From: Rickettsiales bacterium
GTDB taxonomy: Bacteria > Pseudomonadota > Alphaproteobacteria > Rickettsiales > CANDYO01
Direction of reading: 5' to 3'
DNA: 7,404 nt
Assembly (NCBI GenBank): GCA_947424995.1
Contig: CANDYO010000097.1
Span: 1-7,404 of the forward strand
Positions 1 to 6,028 of this stretch are shown one piece after another (within the stretch, counting starts at the first letter, position 1; the number at the start of each line of letters is the position of its first letter). The notes under the pieces are model-generated. The model had not been told where the DNA came from. It saw nothing but the letters and a program-made list of their open reading frames with translations, and did not search any database. The translations under genes and the position numbers were made by a program.

Positions 1-1380
1 ATCAATAAAATTAGCGAAGAGTTTTTTTATCAAACCGAGCAAAATAAAAGCTTATTCATTGTAGGAGATGCCAAACAGTCAATTTTTAGTTTTCAAGGCG
101 CTGAGCCAGAGTTATTTAGCGCCATGAATCATCATTTGCCTATAGACATCTATAGAGTTAGTTTAAATACTTCTTTCCGCTCAGGAAGAGCAATCTTGAA
201 TCTAGTCGATAAAATTTTTAATCAACCTCATATCAAACCTCTAGTATCCATTGAAGAGCAAATCACTCATATCGCTTTCAAAGATATCGAAGGAAAAGTT
301 GAATTATGGCCATTAATTGTTGAAGAAGAAATTAAAAAACAGAAGGCTTGGAGTCTACCAAGTGATTTTTTAGACGTTAATAGAGATAGCGCAGCTGAAC
401 AATTAGCTAAAAAAATTGCTACTAATATTGGGCAATGGTTAGAGAATAAAAAATTTATCCATAGTAAAAATAGAAGCATAAACCCGGGTGACATTTTAAT
501 TCTAACTAGACGTCGCAATAATTTTATCCATTGCTTAATTAAAGAATTGCGCCAATTAAATATTCCAGTGGCTGGCCTTGATCGACTAAAATTGATTGAA
601 CATCCAGCTATTCTCGATATAATCGCTTTAAGCAACTTTCTACTTTGTAAAACTGATGATTTAAACTTAGCCATAATCCTTAAATCGCCTATTGGCAATC
701 TATCCGAAGAGCAATTATTAAATCTATGCCACAATCGCCAAAAAAATTTATGGCAAATTTTAAGCGAAAGAGAAGAGCATCAAAATATCTATAATTTTCT
801 AAAAAATCTAGAGCCTAATTCAATATTTGAGTTTTATTTCGATTTGATTGAATATAAAGATATACGAAATCTTTATGTTCAAACATTTGGCACAGAAGCC
901 AGTGATGTTCTGGATAGCTTTTTGGACTTAGCCGCTCAATTCGAACGAGAAAATATTGCTAGTCTGCAACTGTTTATTAATTTTGTCAGCAATAGTAACT
1001 TAGAAATAAAACGTGACTTATCTCAAAACACTGAGCAAGTACAGATTATGACTATTCATGGCGCTAAGGGATTGCAGGCCCCTATTGTTATCTTAAGTGA
1101 TACTACTAGCTTACCCTCTAATGACGATAGTATTATCTGGCTTAACAACCAAGAATTGCTCTGGCCAGGCAAAAGCAAATATTATTCTGAAATCTCTTTG
1201 AGGGCTAAGGCTACCAAATCTTCAAAAGAATATGCTGAATATTTAAGATTACTCTATGTCGCTTTAACTAGAGCTGAGGATGAATTAATTATAACTGGTA
1301 TTTCTAAAACTCAAGAAATATCACCAAAATCTTGGTATGCTATAGCTCAACATCAAATTAATCTAATTGTTTGTGAATAA
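1..1380 (+). CDS. addA: Double-strand break repair helicase AddA, C-terminal part (5' end outside the window)
   Basis: This is the back half of a UvrD/RecB-type superfamily 1A helicase, the AddA subunit of the AddAB helicase-nuclease that processes DNA double-strand breaks for RecA recombination in the cytoplasm. The reading frame is open from base 1, so the ATG at 124 is internal; 459 residues are visible. Helicase motif III, VGDAKQSIFSFQGA, lies at visible residues 21-34. Motif IV (LNTSFRSG) follows shortly after. Motif V (TIHGAKGLQAPIVIL) is at about 1051-1095 and motif VI (LLYVALTRAEDELIITG) at about 1246-1296. The stretch before motif V (LDSFLDLAAQFERENIASLQ) resembles alphaproteobacterial AddA, which favours AddA over UvrD, Rep or PcrA. 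Unusually, the protein stops about 28 residues after motif VI, so the C-terminal PD-(D/E)XK nuclease domain of typical AddA is absent. No hairpin terminator follows. The family is firm; the AddA name is likely. Confidence 0.88.
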   Translation: MNKISEEFFYQTEQNKSLFIVGDAKQSIFSFQGAEPELFSAMNHHLPIDIYRVSLNTSFRSGRAILNLVDKIFNQPHIKPLVSIEEQITHIAFKDIEGKVELWPLIVEEEIKKQKAWSLPSDFLDVNRDSAAEQLAKKIATNIGQWLENKKFIHSKNRSINPGDILILTRRRNNFIHCLIKELRQLNIPVAGLDRLKLIEHPAILDIIALSNFLLCKTDDLNLAIILKSPIGNLSEEQLLNLCHNRQKNLWQILSEREEHQNIYNFLKNLEPNSIFEFYFDLIEYKDIRNLYVQTFGTEASDVLDSFLDLAAQFERENIASLQLFINFVSNSNLEIKRDLSQNTEQVQIMTIHGAKGLQAPIVILSDTTSLPSNDDSIIWLNNQELLWPGKSKYYSEISLRAKATKSSKEYAEYLRLLYVALTRAEDELIITGISKTQEISPKSWYAIAQHQINLIVCE

Positions 1381-1398
1381 ATTTACCTATTTTTAGTG

Positions 1399-1427
1399 TT
1401 GACATTAATGTCGCTTTATATTATCAA
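1399..1427 (+). promoter_or_regulatory. Predicted sigma70-like promoter with palindromic spacer, for the outer-membrane barrel gene
   Basis: A perfect -35 hexamer TTGACA (1399-1404) is followed after 17 bases by TATCAA (1422-1427), a 4/6 match to TATAAT. The start codon at 1492 lies about 55-60 bases past the expected transcription start. A perfect 12-bp palindrome, GACATTAATGTC (1401-1412), overlaps the -35 box and enters the spacer, which is where a repressor operator could sit. Spacing and hexamers are read directly; promoter activity and regulation are inferred. Confidence 0.6.
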
Positions 1428-1491
1428 TGTTCTATATGGTTAATGCTGGTTAACTATGGTGTAATAACGAAAAATTAATGGAAGAGAAAAC

Positions 1492-2205
1492 ATGAAGTTA
1501 AAAAATATTATTTTAGCTGGTATTTTGAGCAGCACTGCATTAACTGCAATGGCTATTGAAGCTCAAGATCAAAGCAAAGACTATTACGTACAATTCAATG
1601 CTGGTTACGTCCACGGTCAAGCACCTAAGCAAAGCTTTACCCAAGGTTCAATGGATAACACTGGTCTATACGGCGCTGAAGTAGGCTATAGATTCAATGA
1701 GAATTTCCGTACTAGCTTAAGCTTAAGTTATATTCCAGACTTTAAGAATAATTATTCTGTTAATCAGACCTATAATACAGGAATCGCTGATTATACTCAA
1801 ACTACTAATTATAATACTAAAGTTAAGTCATTAGTATCAATGTTTAATGTCTATTATGACATTATTGAAATAAATAAATTCACTCCATATATCACTTTAG
1901 GTGCAGGTATGTCTAGCAACAAGACAAACTCTACTACAACTATAACTAATGGCCTAGGAAAAACTGTTACTGGAACTTATGCAACTGCTACTCATAATTG
2001 TTTCGCTTATCAAGCTGGATTGGGCACAAAATATACAATTAACAAAGATTTTGATCTTGATTTACATTATGTTTATGCCGATTTAGGTAAATTTAAAACT
2101 GGCACATCAGTTTCATCATCGAATGGAAAAACATATAATCAAGCAGCTAAAACCGGAAAATTACGAGCACAAGAAGTTATCGTAGGTATAGCTTATAAAT
2201 TTTAA
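1492..2205 (+). CDS. Outer-membrane beta-barrel protein, Adr1/Adr2 (opacity-like) type
   Basis: A 237-residue protein with a clear Sec signal peptide: MKLK, a hydrophobic core, then a cut near residues 19-24 (AMA or IEA). The mature part has the alternating pattern of a small, probably 8-stranded, barrel: YYVQFNAGYVHG, LYGAEVGYRF, FRTSLSLSYIPDF, LVSMFNVYYDI, FTPYITLGAGMSS, FAYQAGLGTKYTI, FDLDLHYVYADLG, and a final strand EVIVGIAYKF. The C-terminal Phe is the usual assembly signal read by the Bam machinery. Polar Thr/Ser/Asn-rich stretches between strands are probable surface loops. The pattern resembles Rickettsia Adr1/Adr2 surface adhesins, but adhesin function is inference and OmpW/Opa-like barrels are the alternative. 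A GGAAGAG ribosome site (1480-1486) sits 5 bases before the ATG. The next gene starts 39 bases downstream with no terminator between, so the two are probably co-transcribed. Confidence 0.85.
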   Translation: MKLKNIILAGILSSTALTAMAIEAQDQSKDYYVQFNAGYVHGQAPKQSFTQGSMDNTGLYGAEVGYRFNENFRTSLSLSYIPDFKNNYSVNQTYNTGIADYTQTTNYNTKVKSLVSMFNVYYDIIEINKFTPYITLGAGMSSNKTNSTTTITNGLGKTVTGTYATATHNCFAYQAGLGTKYTINKDFDLDLHYVYADLGKFKTGTSVSSSNGKTYNQAAKTGKLRAQEVIVGIAYKF

Positions 2206-2244
2206 TAAATATAAATTTACAATTAACAAACTATAGAGGTTTTT

Positions 2245-4503
2245 ATGTCATTTGAAGATGAAGCACACACGAAAATTCACGCACACGCAACTGTAGCGCA
2301 TACCAATAACAATGATGCTGCTAGAATCGCAGAAGCTAACAGAGTCGCAGAAGTTGCTAGACTTGCAGAAGTTGCTAGAGTCGCAGAAGTTGCCAGAGTC
2401 GCAGAAGTTGCTAGACTTCTCAAAGTTAAACAAGATAAAGATGCTGCTGATCTTAAAGCTAAACAAGAAAAAGATGCTAAAGATGCTGCTGATGATCTTA
2501 AAGCTAAACAAGAAAAAGAAGCCGAACTTAAACTTTGTAAAGAAGATTTAATAAAAACTGCAAAAAATGGTTTTACAAAGGATTTAAATAACTATTCTTC
2601 AGACCCTACAGCTGCCGAAGCTGCCCAAGATTTTGTGTTTGGACTTTCAAACACAGCAAGACCATTTTCTAGCTTGCTTAATAAAATACTAAATAACGAA
2701 AAACTTACATCTACAGAAGTAAGTTTAATAGACCAAATGAAGATAGACGCAGCAATTATAGTTTCAACAGGAACGTACTCATCTACAAGCACTCTTAGAA
2801 ACTATCCAGAAGCAACAGCTTTCGGACTACTAGATACCTTACAAACTAATCCAGCAAATCTAGAAGCTCTAAAAATCTTATTGGATGAAAAAAATTCAGA
2901 TATAACTAATTTTATTAATGTTATTCTAACACCTAAGCAATCATTCGCCAATGAACTTAAGGAAGCAAAATCAACATATCCAGAAGATGCTTACAAAAGT
3001 TATGAAAACACTTTACTTCTTAGCCAACAAGATCTAGATAAAGCTACAACCACTGCCGCTAATGCATTAAAAGATACTGTTGTTAAAACTGCTGAAAGCG
3101 ATTTAGCTCAAGCTATAACTGCTGCCGCTACTGCTTTAAAAAATACTGCTGTTTTAGATACTCAAAGCGCTCTAGCTAACGCTATAACTACTGCCGCTAC
3201 GATTTTAAGAGACAATACAGTTTCAGCTGCTGAAGGTGTCTTAGAAACCGCTAAAACTGCGGCCGCTACGATTTTAAGAGATAATACTGTCTCAGCTGCT
3301 GAAGGTGTTTTCAATACTGCTATAACTACAGCCGCTACCGCTTTAAAAAACACTGCCGTTAAAACTGCTGAAAGCGATTTAGCTCAAGCTATAACTGCTG
3401 CCGCTACTGCATTAAAAAATGCTGCTGTTAAAACTGCTGAAGGCTTTTTAGCTACTGCTGTAACTGCTGCCGCTACTATTTTAAGAAATAATGACATAAC
3501 AACTGCTAGAAAAAACCTAGCAGATGCTATAAAAAGCTCTAACAGCGTTTTTATCATAACCGCTAGAAATGCATTAACGAATCTTGACACCATATCTGAC
3601 CCTGATTTAATTATCGCATTGCAAGGTGTTATTGATTCATCTTCAGCAGAACCAATCACTATCCCTAGAGACTATTTAACTGAAGTTTTAGCTTCTCCAG
3701 TAGATAGCTATAATAATGATGCAATGAAAGATCCAGCTGTAAACGCAGATATTCTTGCTGCTCAAAACGATGTAACTAACGCCGAAGCTAAAGACTATAC
3801 GCCTGACGCATTAATACATCCAGCTGTTGTATCAGCTCAAAGAGATGTAACTGATGCCCAAAATAAAGACTATACACCTGATACGACAACAGATCAAACT
3901 GTTATAGCAGCTCAAAGCGCTCGAGATGCAGTGAGTACTAACGTAGATGACTATAAGGCCAATGCAGCTATGAATAGCATCTTAAATGCAGATATTATTG
4001 CTGCTCACAACAATCTAAATGCAGTGAGCACTAATGTAGATGACTATAAGGGTAACGTAATGAAAGATCCAGCTGTAAACGCAGATATTATTGTTGCTCA
4101 AAACGATGTAACTAACGCCGAAGCTAAAGACTATACACCTGATACGACAACAGATCAAACTGTTATAGCAGCTCGAAACGCTCTGGATAATGCCGAAGCT
4201 AAAGACTATACGCCTGATGTAACAACAAATCCAACTGTTGAAGCGGCCCAAACAATTGTAACCATAGCTCAGTCTGAATTTGCAACTTTAAAAGTAGAAA
4301 TCACACCAACCCTTGCTGCTAAAGCATTCGCTGACTGTGACTCTAGCTTGGGTAGCTTCACTAATCTACAAGAGTGCCAAGATAATGTAACTAATAGATG
4401 CCCAGATGCATATGATGCTACAACTTGCACTGATGGAGCAGAAGTAACATTTTCAGGAGCTACAGCTTCTGTGTGTTGCCATACTATAGATTTCATTTCC
4501 TAA
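2245..4503 (+). CDS. Modular alanine-rich repeat protein with six-cysteine C-terminal tail; function unknown
   Basis: I do not recognise this 752-residue protein. Parts in order: a His-rich start (residues 1-26); five 6-residue repeats of the form R-V/L-A-E-V-A (27-56); a charged Lys/Asp stretch with two copies of an A-D-L-K-A-K-Q-E-K module (about 60-95); a non-repeated region (about 99-258); seven 23-residue Ala/Thr-rich units plus a decayed eighth (259-442); a short linker; seven units of 25-31 residues built on DYTPD/DDYK followed by a helical AAQxxVxxA segment (486-677); and a tail with cysteines at 698, 711, 719, 728, 744 and 745. Most of the repeats look helical. There is no signal peptide or membrane segment. 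Clustered cysteines hint at a disulfide-bonded, exported end, which would need a non-Sec route; this is inference. The start is set by AGAGGT (2235-2240), 4 bases before the ATG. A strong terminator follows. It is probably co-expressed with the barrel upstream. A host-directed effector or surface protein is one reading. Confidence 0.85.
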   Translation: MSFEDEAHTKIHAHATVAHTNNNDAARIAEANRVAEVARLAEVARVAEVARVAEVARLLKVKQDKDAADLKAKQEKDAKDAADDLKAKQEKEAELKLCKEDLIKTAKNGFTKDLNNYSSDPTAAEAAQDFVFGLSNTARPFSSLLNKILNNEKLTSTEVSLIDQMKIDAAIIVSTGTYSSTSTLRNYPEATAFGLLDTLQTNPANLEALKILLDEKNSDITNFINVILTPKQSFANELKEAKSTYPEDAYKSYENTLLLSQQDLDKATTTAANALKDTVVKTAESDLAQAITAAATALKNTAVLDTQSALANAITTAATILRDNTVSAAEGVLETAKTAAATILRDNTVSAAEGVFNTAITTAATALKNTAVKTAESDLAQAITAAATALKNAAVKTAEGFLATAVTAAATILRNNDITTARKNLADAIKSSNSVFIITARNALTNLDTISDPDLIIALQGVIDSSSAEPITIPRDYLTEVLASPVDSYNNDAMKDPAVNADILAAQNDVTNAEAKDYTPDALIHPAVVSAQRDVTDAQNKDYTPDTTTDQTVIAAQSARDAVSTNVDDYKANAAMNSILNADIIAAHNNLNAVSTNVDDYKGNVMKDPAVNADIIVAQNDVTNAEAKDYTPDTTTDQTVIAARNALDNAEAKDYTPDVTTNPTVEAAQTIVTIAQSEFATLKVEITPTLAAKAFADCDSSLGSFTNLQECQDNVTNRCPDAYDATTCTDGAEVTFSGATASVCCHTIDFIS
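2323..2412 (+). repeat. Five tandem 18-bp repeats (6-residue R-x-A-E-V-A units)
   Basis: Five consecutive 18-base units of the form AGA-GTC/CTT-GCA-GAA-GTT-GCT. The first unit is the most diverged (ATC, GCT, AAC variants), and a degraded sixth (AGA CTT CTC ...) follows at 2413. Units three to five differ by at most a few bases, pointing to recent slippage or unequal crossing-over. Because 18 is a multiple of three, gain or loss of a unit keeps the frame and only alters the length of a predicted charged helix. Confidence 0.9.
2437..2517 (+). repeat. Two imperfect copies of a 36/39-bp Lys-rich module
   Basis: The 12-codon stretch 2437-2472 (K-D-A-A-D-L-K-A-K-Q-E-K) recurs at 2479-2517 with one extra GAT codon. 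Apart from that insertion the bases are identical, so the duplication is recent. It encodes a highly charged segment, likely helical, joining the 6-residue repeats to the non-repeated region. Confidence 0.85.
3019..3570 (+). repeat. Seven 69-bp coding repeats (23-residue units) plus a decayed eighth
   Basis: Units start at 3019, 3088, 3157, 3226, 3295, 3364 and 3433, with a degenerate unit at 3502-3570. The consensus is roughly TAESDLAQAITAAATALKN followed by TAVK, with a second subtype (AAEG... ILRDNTVS) in units 3 to 5. All seven have exactly 23 residues. Units 2 (3088-3156) and 6 (3364-3432) differ at only about four bases, whereas neighbours differ more, so a block was copied rather than single units. 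Ala-rich, regularly spaced hydrophobic residues suggest continuous amphipathic helices. Confidence 0.9.
3700..4275 (+). repeat. Seven coding repeats of 25-31 residues (DYTPD / DDYK family) with nested duplications
   Basis: Units begin at 3700, 3790, 3865, 3946, 4039, 4126 and 4201. Each opens with a D-Y or S-Y motif (KDYTPD or DDYK), then a variable loop often holding D-P-A-V or D-Q-T-V, then a helical I/V-x-A-A-Q-x-x-V-x-x-A segment. At DNA level, 3724-3809 matches 4060-4145 almost exactly, and 3865-3913 equals 4126-4174 over 49 bases. Copies thus sit at offsets of 336 and 261 bases, evidence of block duplication followed by deletion or insertion within units. Confidence 0.88.
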
Positions 4504-4525
4504 GACATAACTTCTTAAACTATCT

Positions 4526-4566
4526 AAAAAGCTAACCTTATTTCCATAAGGTTAGCTTTTTTTTTT
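4526..4566 (+). terminator. Strong Rho-independent terminator of the barrel/repeat-protein unit
   Basis: A perfect 15-base inverted repeat (4526-4540 with 4547-4561) contains the core GCTAACCTTA / TAAGGTTAGC, with a six-base loop TTTCCA. A run of ten T (4557-4566) follows. It starts 22 bases after the stop codon at 4501-4503. The five A bases at 4526-4530 would give a shorter U-tract on the other strand, so weak two-way action is possible, though no opposing gene is seen. Confidence 0.93.
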
Positions 4567-4667
4567 AAAAAATTACTTTTCTATTATACATTTCCATTCT
4601 AAATTTATATGCTAAATTAATGATAAACTATTTTATGAGCTAGAATGATGCTAAAAATCAGTGAGGC

Positions 4668-4796
4668 GTCATTCTTGCTGGTAGCTTTAACTACCGGCGA
4701 GAATCCAGTTTAAGTCTTTTAAAAACCTGCAGTTATTCAAGGCTATATAAGAGAATTCAACTGGACTCTCGGGTCGCTTTGCGCCCCAAGGGTGAC
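4668..4796. repeat. Palindromic multi-hairpin intergenic element A
   Basis: This GC-richer block stands out in an AT-rich spacer. An outer stem can form between GTCATTCTTG (4668-4677) and CAAGGGTGAC (4787-4796), counting G-T pairs. Inside are a hairpin of 14-base arms (4671-4684 with 4691-4704, loop CTTTAA, two wobble pairs; it competes with the outer stem), a long-range pair GAGAATCCAGTT / AACTGGACTCTC (4699-4710 with 4759-4770, one mismatch), and a small GC hairpin (4771-4787, loop TTT). TAGAAT at 4641-4646 and ATTCTA at 4800-4805 may form wider ends. The rest of the 4504-4832 gap holds only the terminator and AT-rich sequence with no ORF. It resembles dispersed Rickettsiales intergenic repeats; genome copy number is unknown. 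Confidence 0.7.
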
Positions 4797-4832
4797 AATA
4801 TTCTAATTCAAATAAATAAACAAAAATAAAAC

Positions 4833-5795
4833 ATGCAATCAAACAAAAATAAATCCATCTGGTATAAAATTCTCGGTGTCTGTGTACTTTTGATAGCTTT
4901 CACTATTGGCCCAATAGTCGCCTATTATGAATTACTCTTAGAAAAATGCATAGCTACAAAAACTATTTACCACCCTCATCCAGCTAGTATTCCTCTTGAA
5001 TATTTAAAAACTTTAGACCAATTAGATCCTAATCTATTAAAGTTAGGTCGAGAAGAAATGGCTAACCATAAATTGATTATCGTTGGAATCAGTCGTGATA
5101 ATGCTAGAGATCTACCAATAATGATCAAGCATATCGAATCTATTGGTAGTTTTTTTAAAGATTATCGAGTAATTATTTTTGAAAATGATTCTACCGATGG
5201 AACTAAGTTAGGACTAGACAATTGGCAAATCAATAATTCTAAGGTCAAGATAATCTCTAAAACATACAATAATCAAAAACGACCAGGTTATAAATTCTTA
5301 GCTGAAATTCGTAATCTATATCTGGATGCTTTAGAAGCAAAACAATATAAACAATTTGATTTGGTAATGATGCTAGATATGGATATGGCTTACGGTATTG
5401 ATATTCGTGGAATTGAAGATTCTTTCAGTACGTTTAATCCGTGGGATGCCGTCTGCTCTAATGGTATTTATAATCAAGCCGGTAATATGTTTGATATTTA
5501 TGCCTTTAAAAACAAAGAATTTACAGACCGCCCTTCAAATAACCAATTTAAATATTGGTTCTGGACTGCTTATTGGGGTAAAAAAATATACCCTATAGGG
5601 ACTCCTCTAGTTCCTGTAGATTCTTGTTTTGGTGGACTTAGTTTTTATAAAAAAGAATTCATTAAGGCTTGTCGTTATGATTCAATTGATGATGATTGTG
5701 AACATTTAAGCTTCCATCAATGCTTAAAAGATAAGCATCACGGCCGAATGCTGATGAACCCTTCACAAGTGATTAGATATTCTCATTATAACTAG
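4833..5795 (+). CDS. Membrane-anchored GT-A-type glycosyltransferase
   Basis: A 320-residue protein. One hydrophobic segment near residues 11-31, after a short Lys-rich start, should anchor it in the inner membrane; its orientation is not certain. The catalytic part starts near residue 75 with LIIVGISRDNARDLP, followed by IIFENDSTDGT (E117-T124), a nucleotide-sugar binding loop, and LDMDM with D182-M183-D184 as the metal-binding DxD motif. Later conserved-looking pieces are DAVCSNGIYN, SCFGGLSFYKK and a terminal RYSHYN. The layout fits GT-A glycosyltransferases and recalls the CAP59/CMT1 mannosyltransferase-like group; sugar and acceptor cannot be told. No Shine-Dalgarno site precedes the ATG, only AT-rich leader, but this start is kept because it includes the anchor and the next Met falls after it. 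A weak promoter could be TTGCGC (4779) with TCTAAT (4802), the -35 lying inside element A. It stands alone between two palindromic elements. Confidence 0.82.
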   Translation: MQSNKNKSIWYKILGVCVLLIAFTIGPIVAYYELLLEKCIATKTIYHPHPASIPLEYLKTLDQLDPNLLKLGREEMANHKLIIVGISRDNARDLPIMIKHIESIGSFFKDYRVIIFENDSTDGTKLGLDNWQINNSKVKIISKTYNNQKRPGYKFLAEIRNLYLDALEAKQYKQFDLVMMLDMDMAYGIDIRGIEDSFSTFNPWDAVCSNGIYNQAGNMFDIYAFKNKEFTDRPSNNQFKYWFWTAYWGKKIYPIGTPLVPVDSCFGGLSFYKKEFIKACRYDSIDDDCEHLSFHQCLKDKHHGRMLMNPSQVIRYSHYN

Positions 5796-5810
5796 TAATT
5801 TTTAGAGTAA

Positions 5811-5925
5811 ATGCGTCATCTTGGGCGAGGACGAAGTCCTAGATCGGGGATCTCATGAGAAAAAAACTCCTGATATCCTCGGTCTTAGCTCATGCTTCCA
5901 GCATAGCTTGCCAGGGATGGCGCAT
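5811..5925. repeat. Palindromic cloverleaf-like intergenic element B
   Basis: Nineteen-base arms 5811-5829 and 5907-5925 pair along their length with one mismatch and four G-T pairs (outer ends ATGCGTCATC and GATGGCGCAT). Three hairpins can fill the inside: AGGAC-GAA-GTCCT (5828-5840), a longer stem 5842-5859 with 5867-5884 (A-rich loop, two mismatches), and AGCT-C-ATGC / GCAT-AGCT (5887-5908). The left end GCGTCATCTTG parallels GCGTCATTCTTG of element A, so both may belong to one family. No T-tract follows, so it is not a standard terminator. The rest of the gap 5796-5965 is AT-rich with no ORF. Confidence 0.75.
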
Positions 5926-5965
5926 GATTTTTAATAATTTCTAATATATTTCCTTAAATTTAGCG

Positions 5966-5994
5966 TTGATTATTGCTCTATTTTTGGGTATAAG
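5966..5994 (+). promoter_or_regulatory. Predicted sigma70-like promoter of the cyclophilin-queA operon
   Basis: TTGATT (5966-5971) and TATAAG (5989-5994, 5/6 match) are separated by exactly 17 bases. Transcription would begin near 6000-6002, leaving a leader of under 30 bases before the ATG at 6029. This position also argues against the in-frame upstream TTG at 5966 and ATG at 6002 as start codons. Confidence 0.65.
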
Positions 5995-6028
5995 TCTGTT
6001 TATGCCAACAAAAAACACAGGGTTTCTC

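Noticed and set aside
267..734. 155-residue antisense frame within addA
   Set aside because: It is opposite conserved helicase sequence, has no recognisable domain and no ribosome site.
2312..2551. Overlapping + strand frame with LLESQKL-type repeats
   Set aside because: It is the out-of-frame reading of the 18-bp tandem array; the periodicity keeps the frame open by chance. It has no ribosome site and lies wholly inside the repeat-protein gene.
3019..4275. CRISPR array
   Set aside because: The repeats are adjacent, in frame and protein-coding, with no unique spacers of even length and no palindromic repeat.
3162..4496. Several antisense open frames opposite the repeat protein (3162-3353, 3384-3659, 4015-4251, 4269-4496)
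   Set aside because: They mirror the repeats of the coding strand, look like low-complexity hydrophobic or Ile/Ser-rich strings, and show no start signals.
5811..5925. tRNA gene
   Set aside because: The fold is cloverleaf-like, but arm sizes are wrong and no TTCGA-type T-loop, anticodon arm or CCA end is present.
5966..6028. Extended cyclophilin start at TTG 5966 or ATG 6002
   Set aside because: The TTG coincides with a good -35 box and lies ahead of the expected transcript start. The extension adds a second hydrophobic stretch, whereas ATG 6029 has a ribosome site and gives a normal signal peptide.
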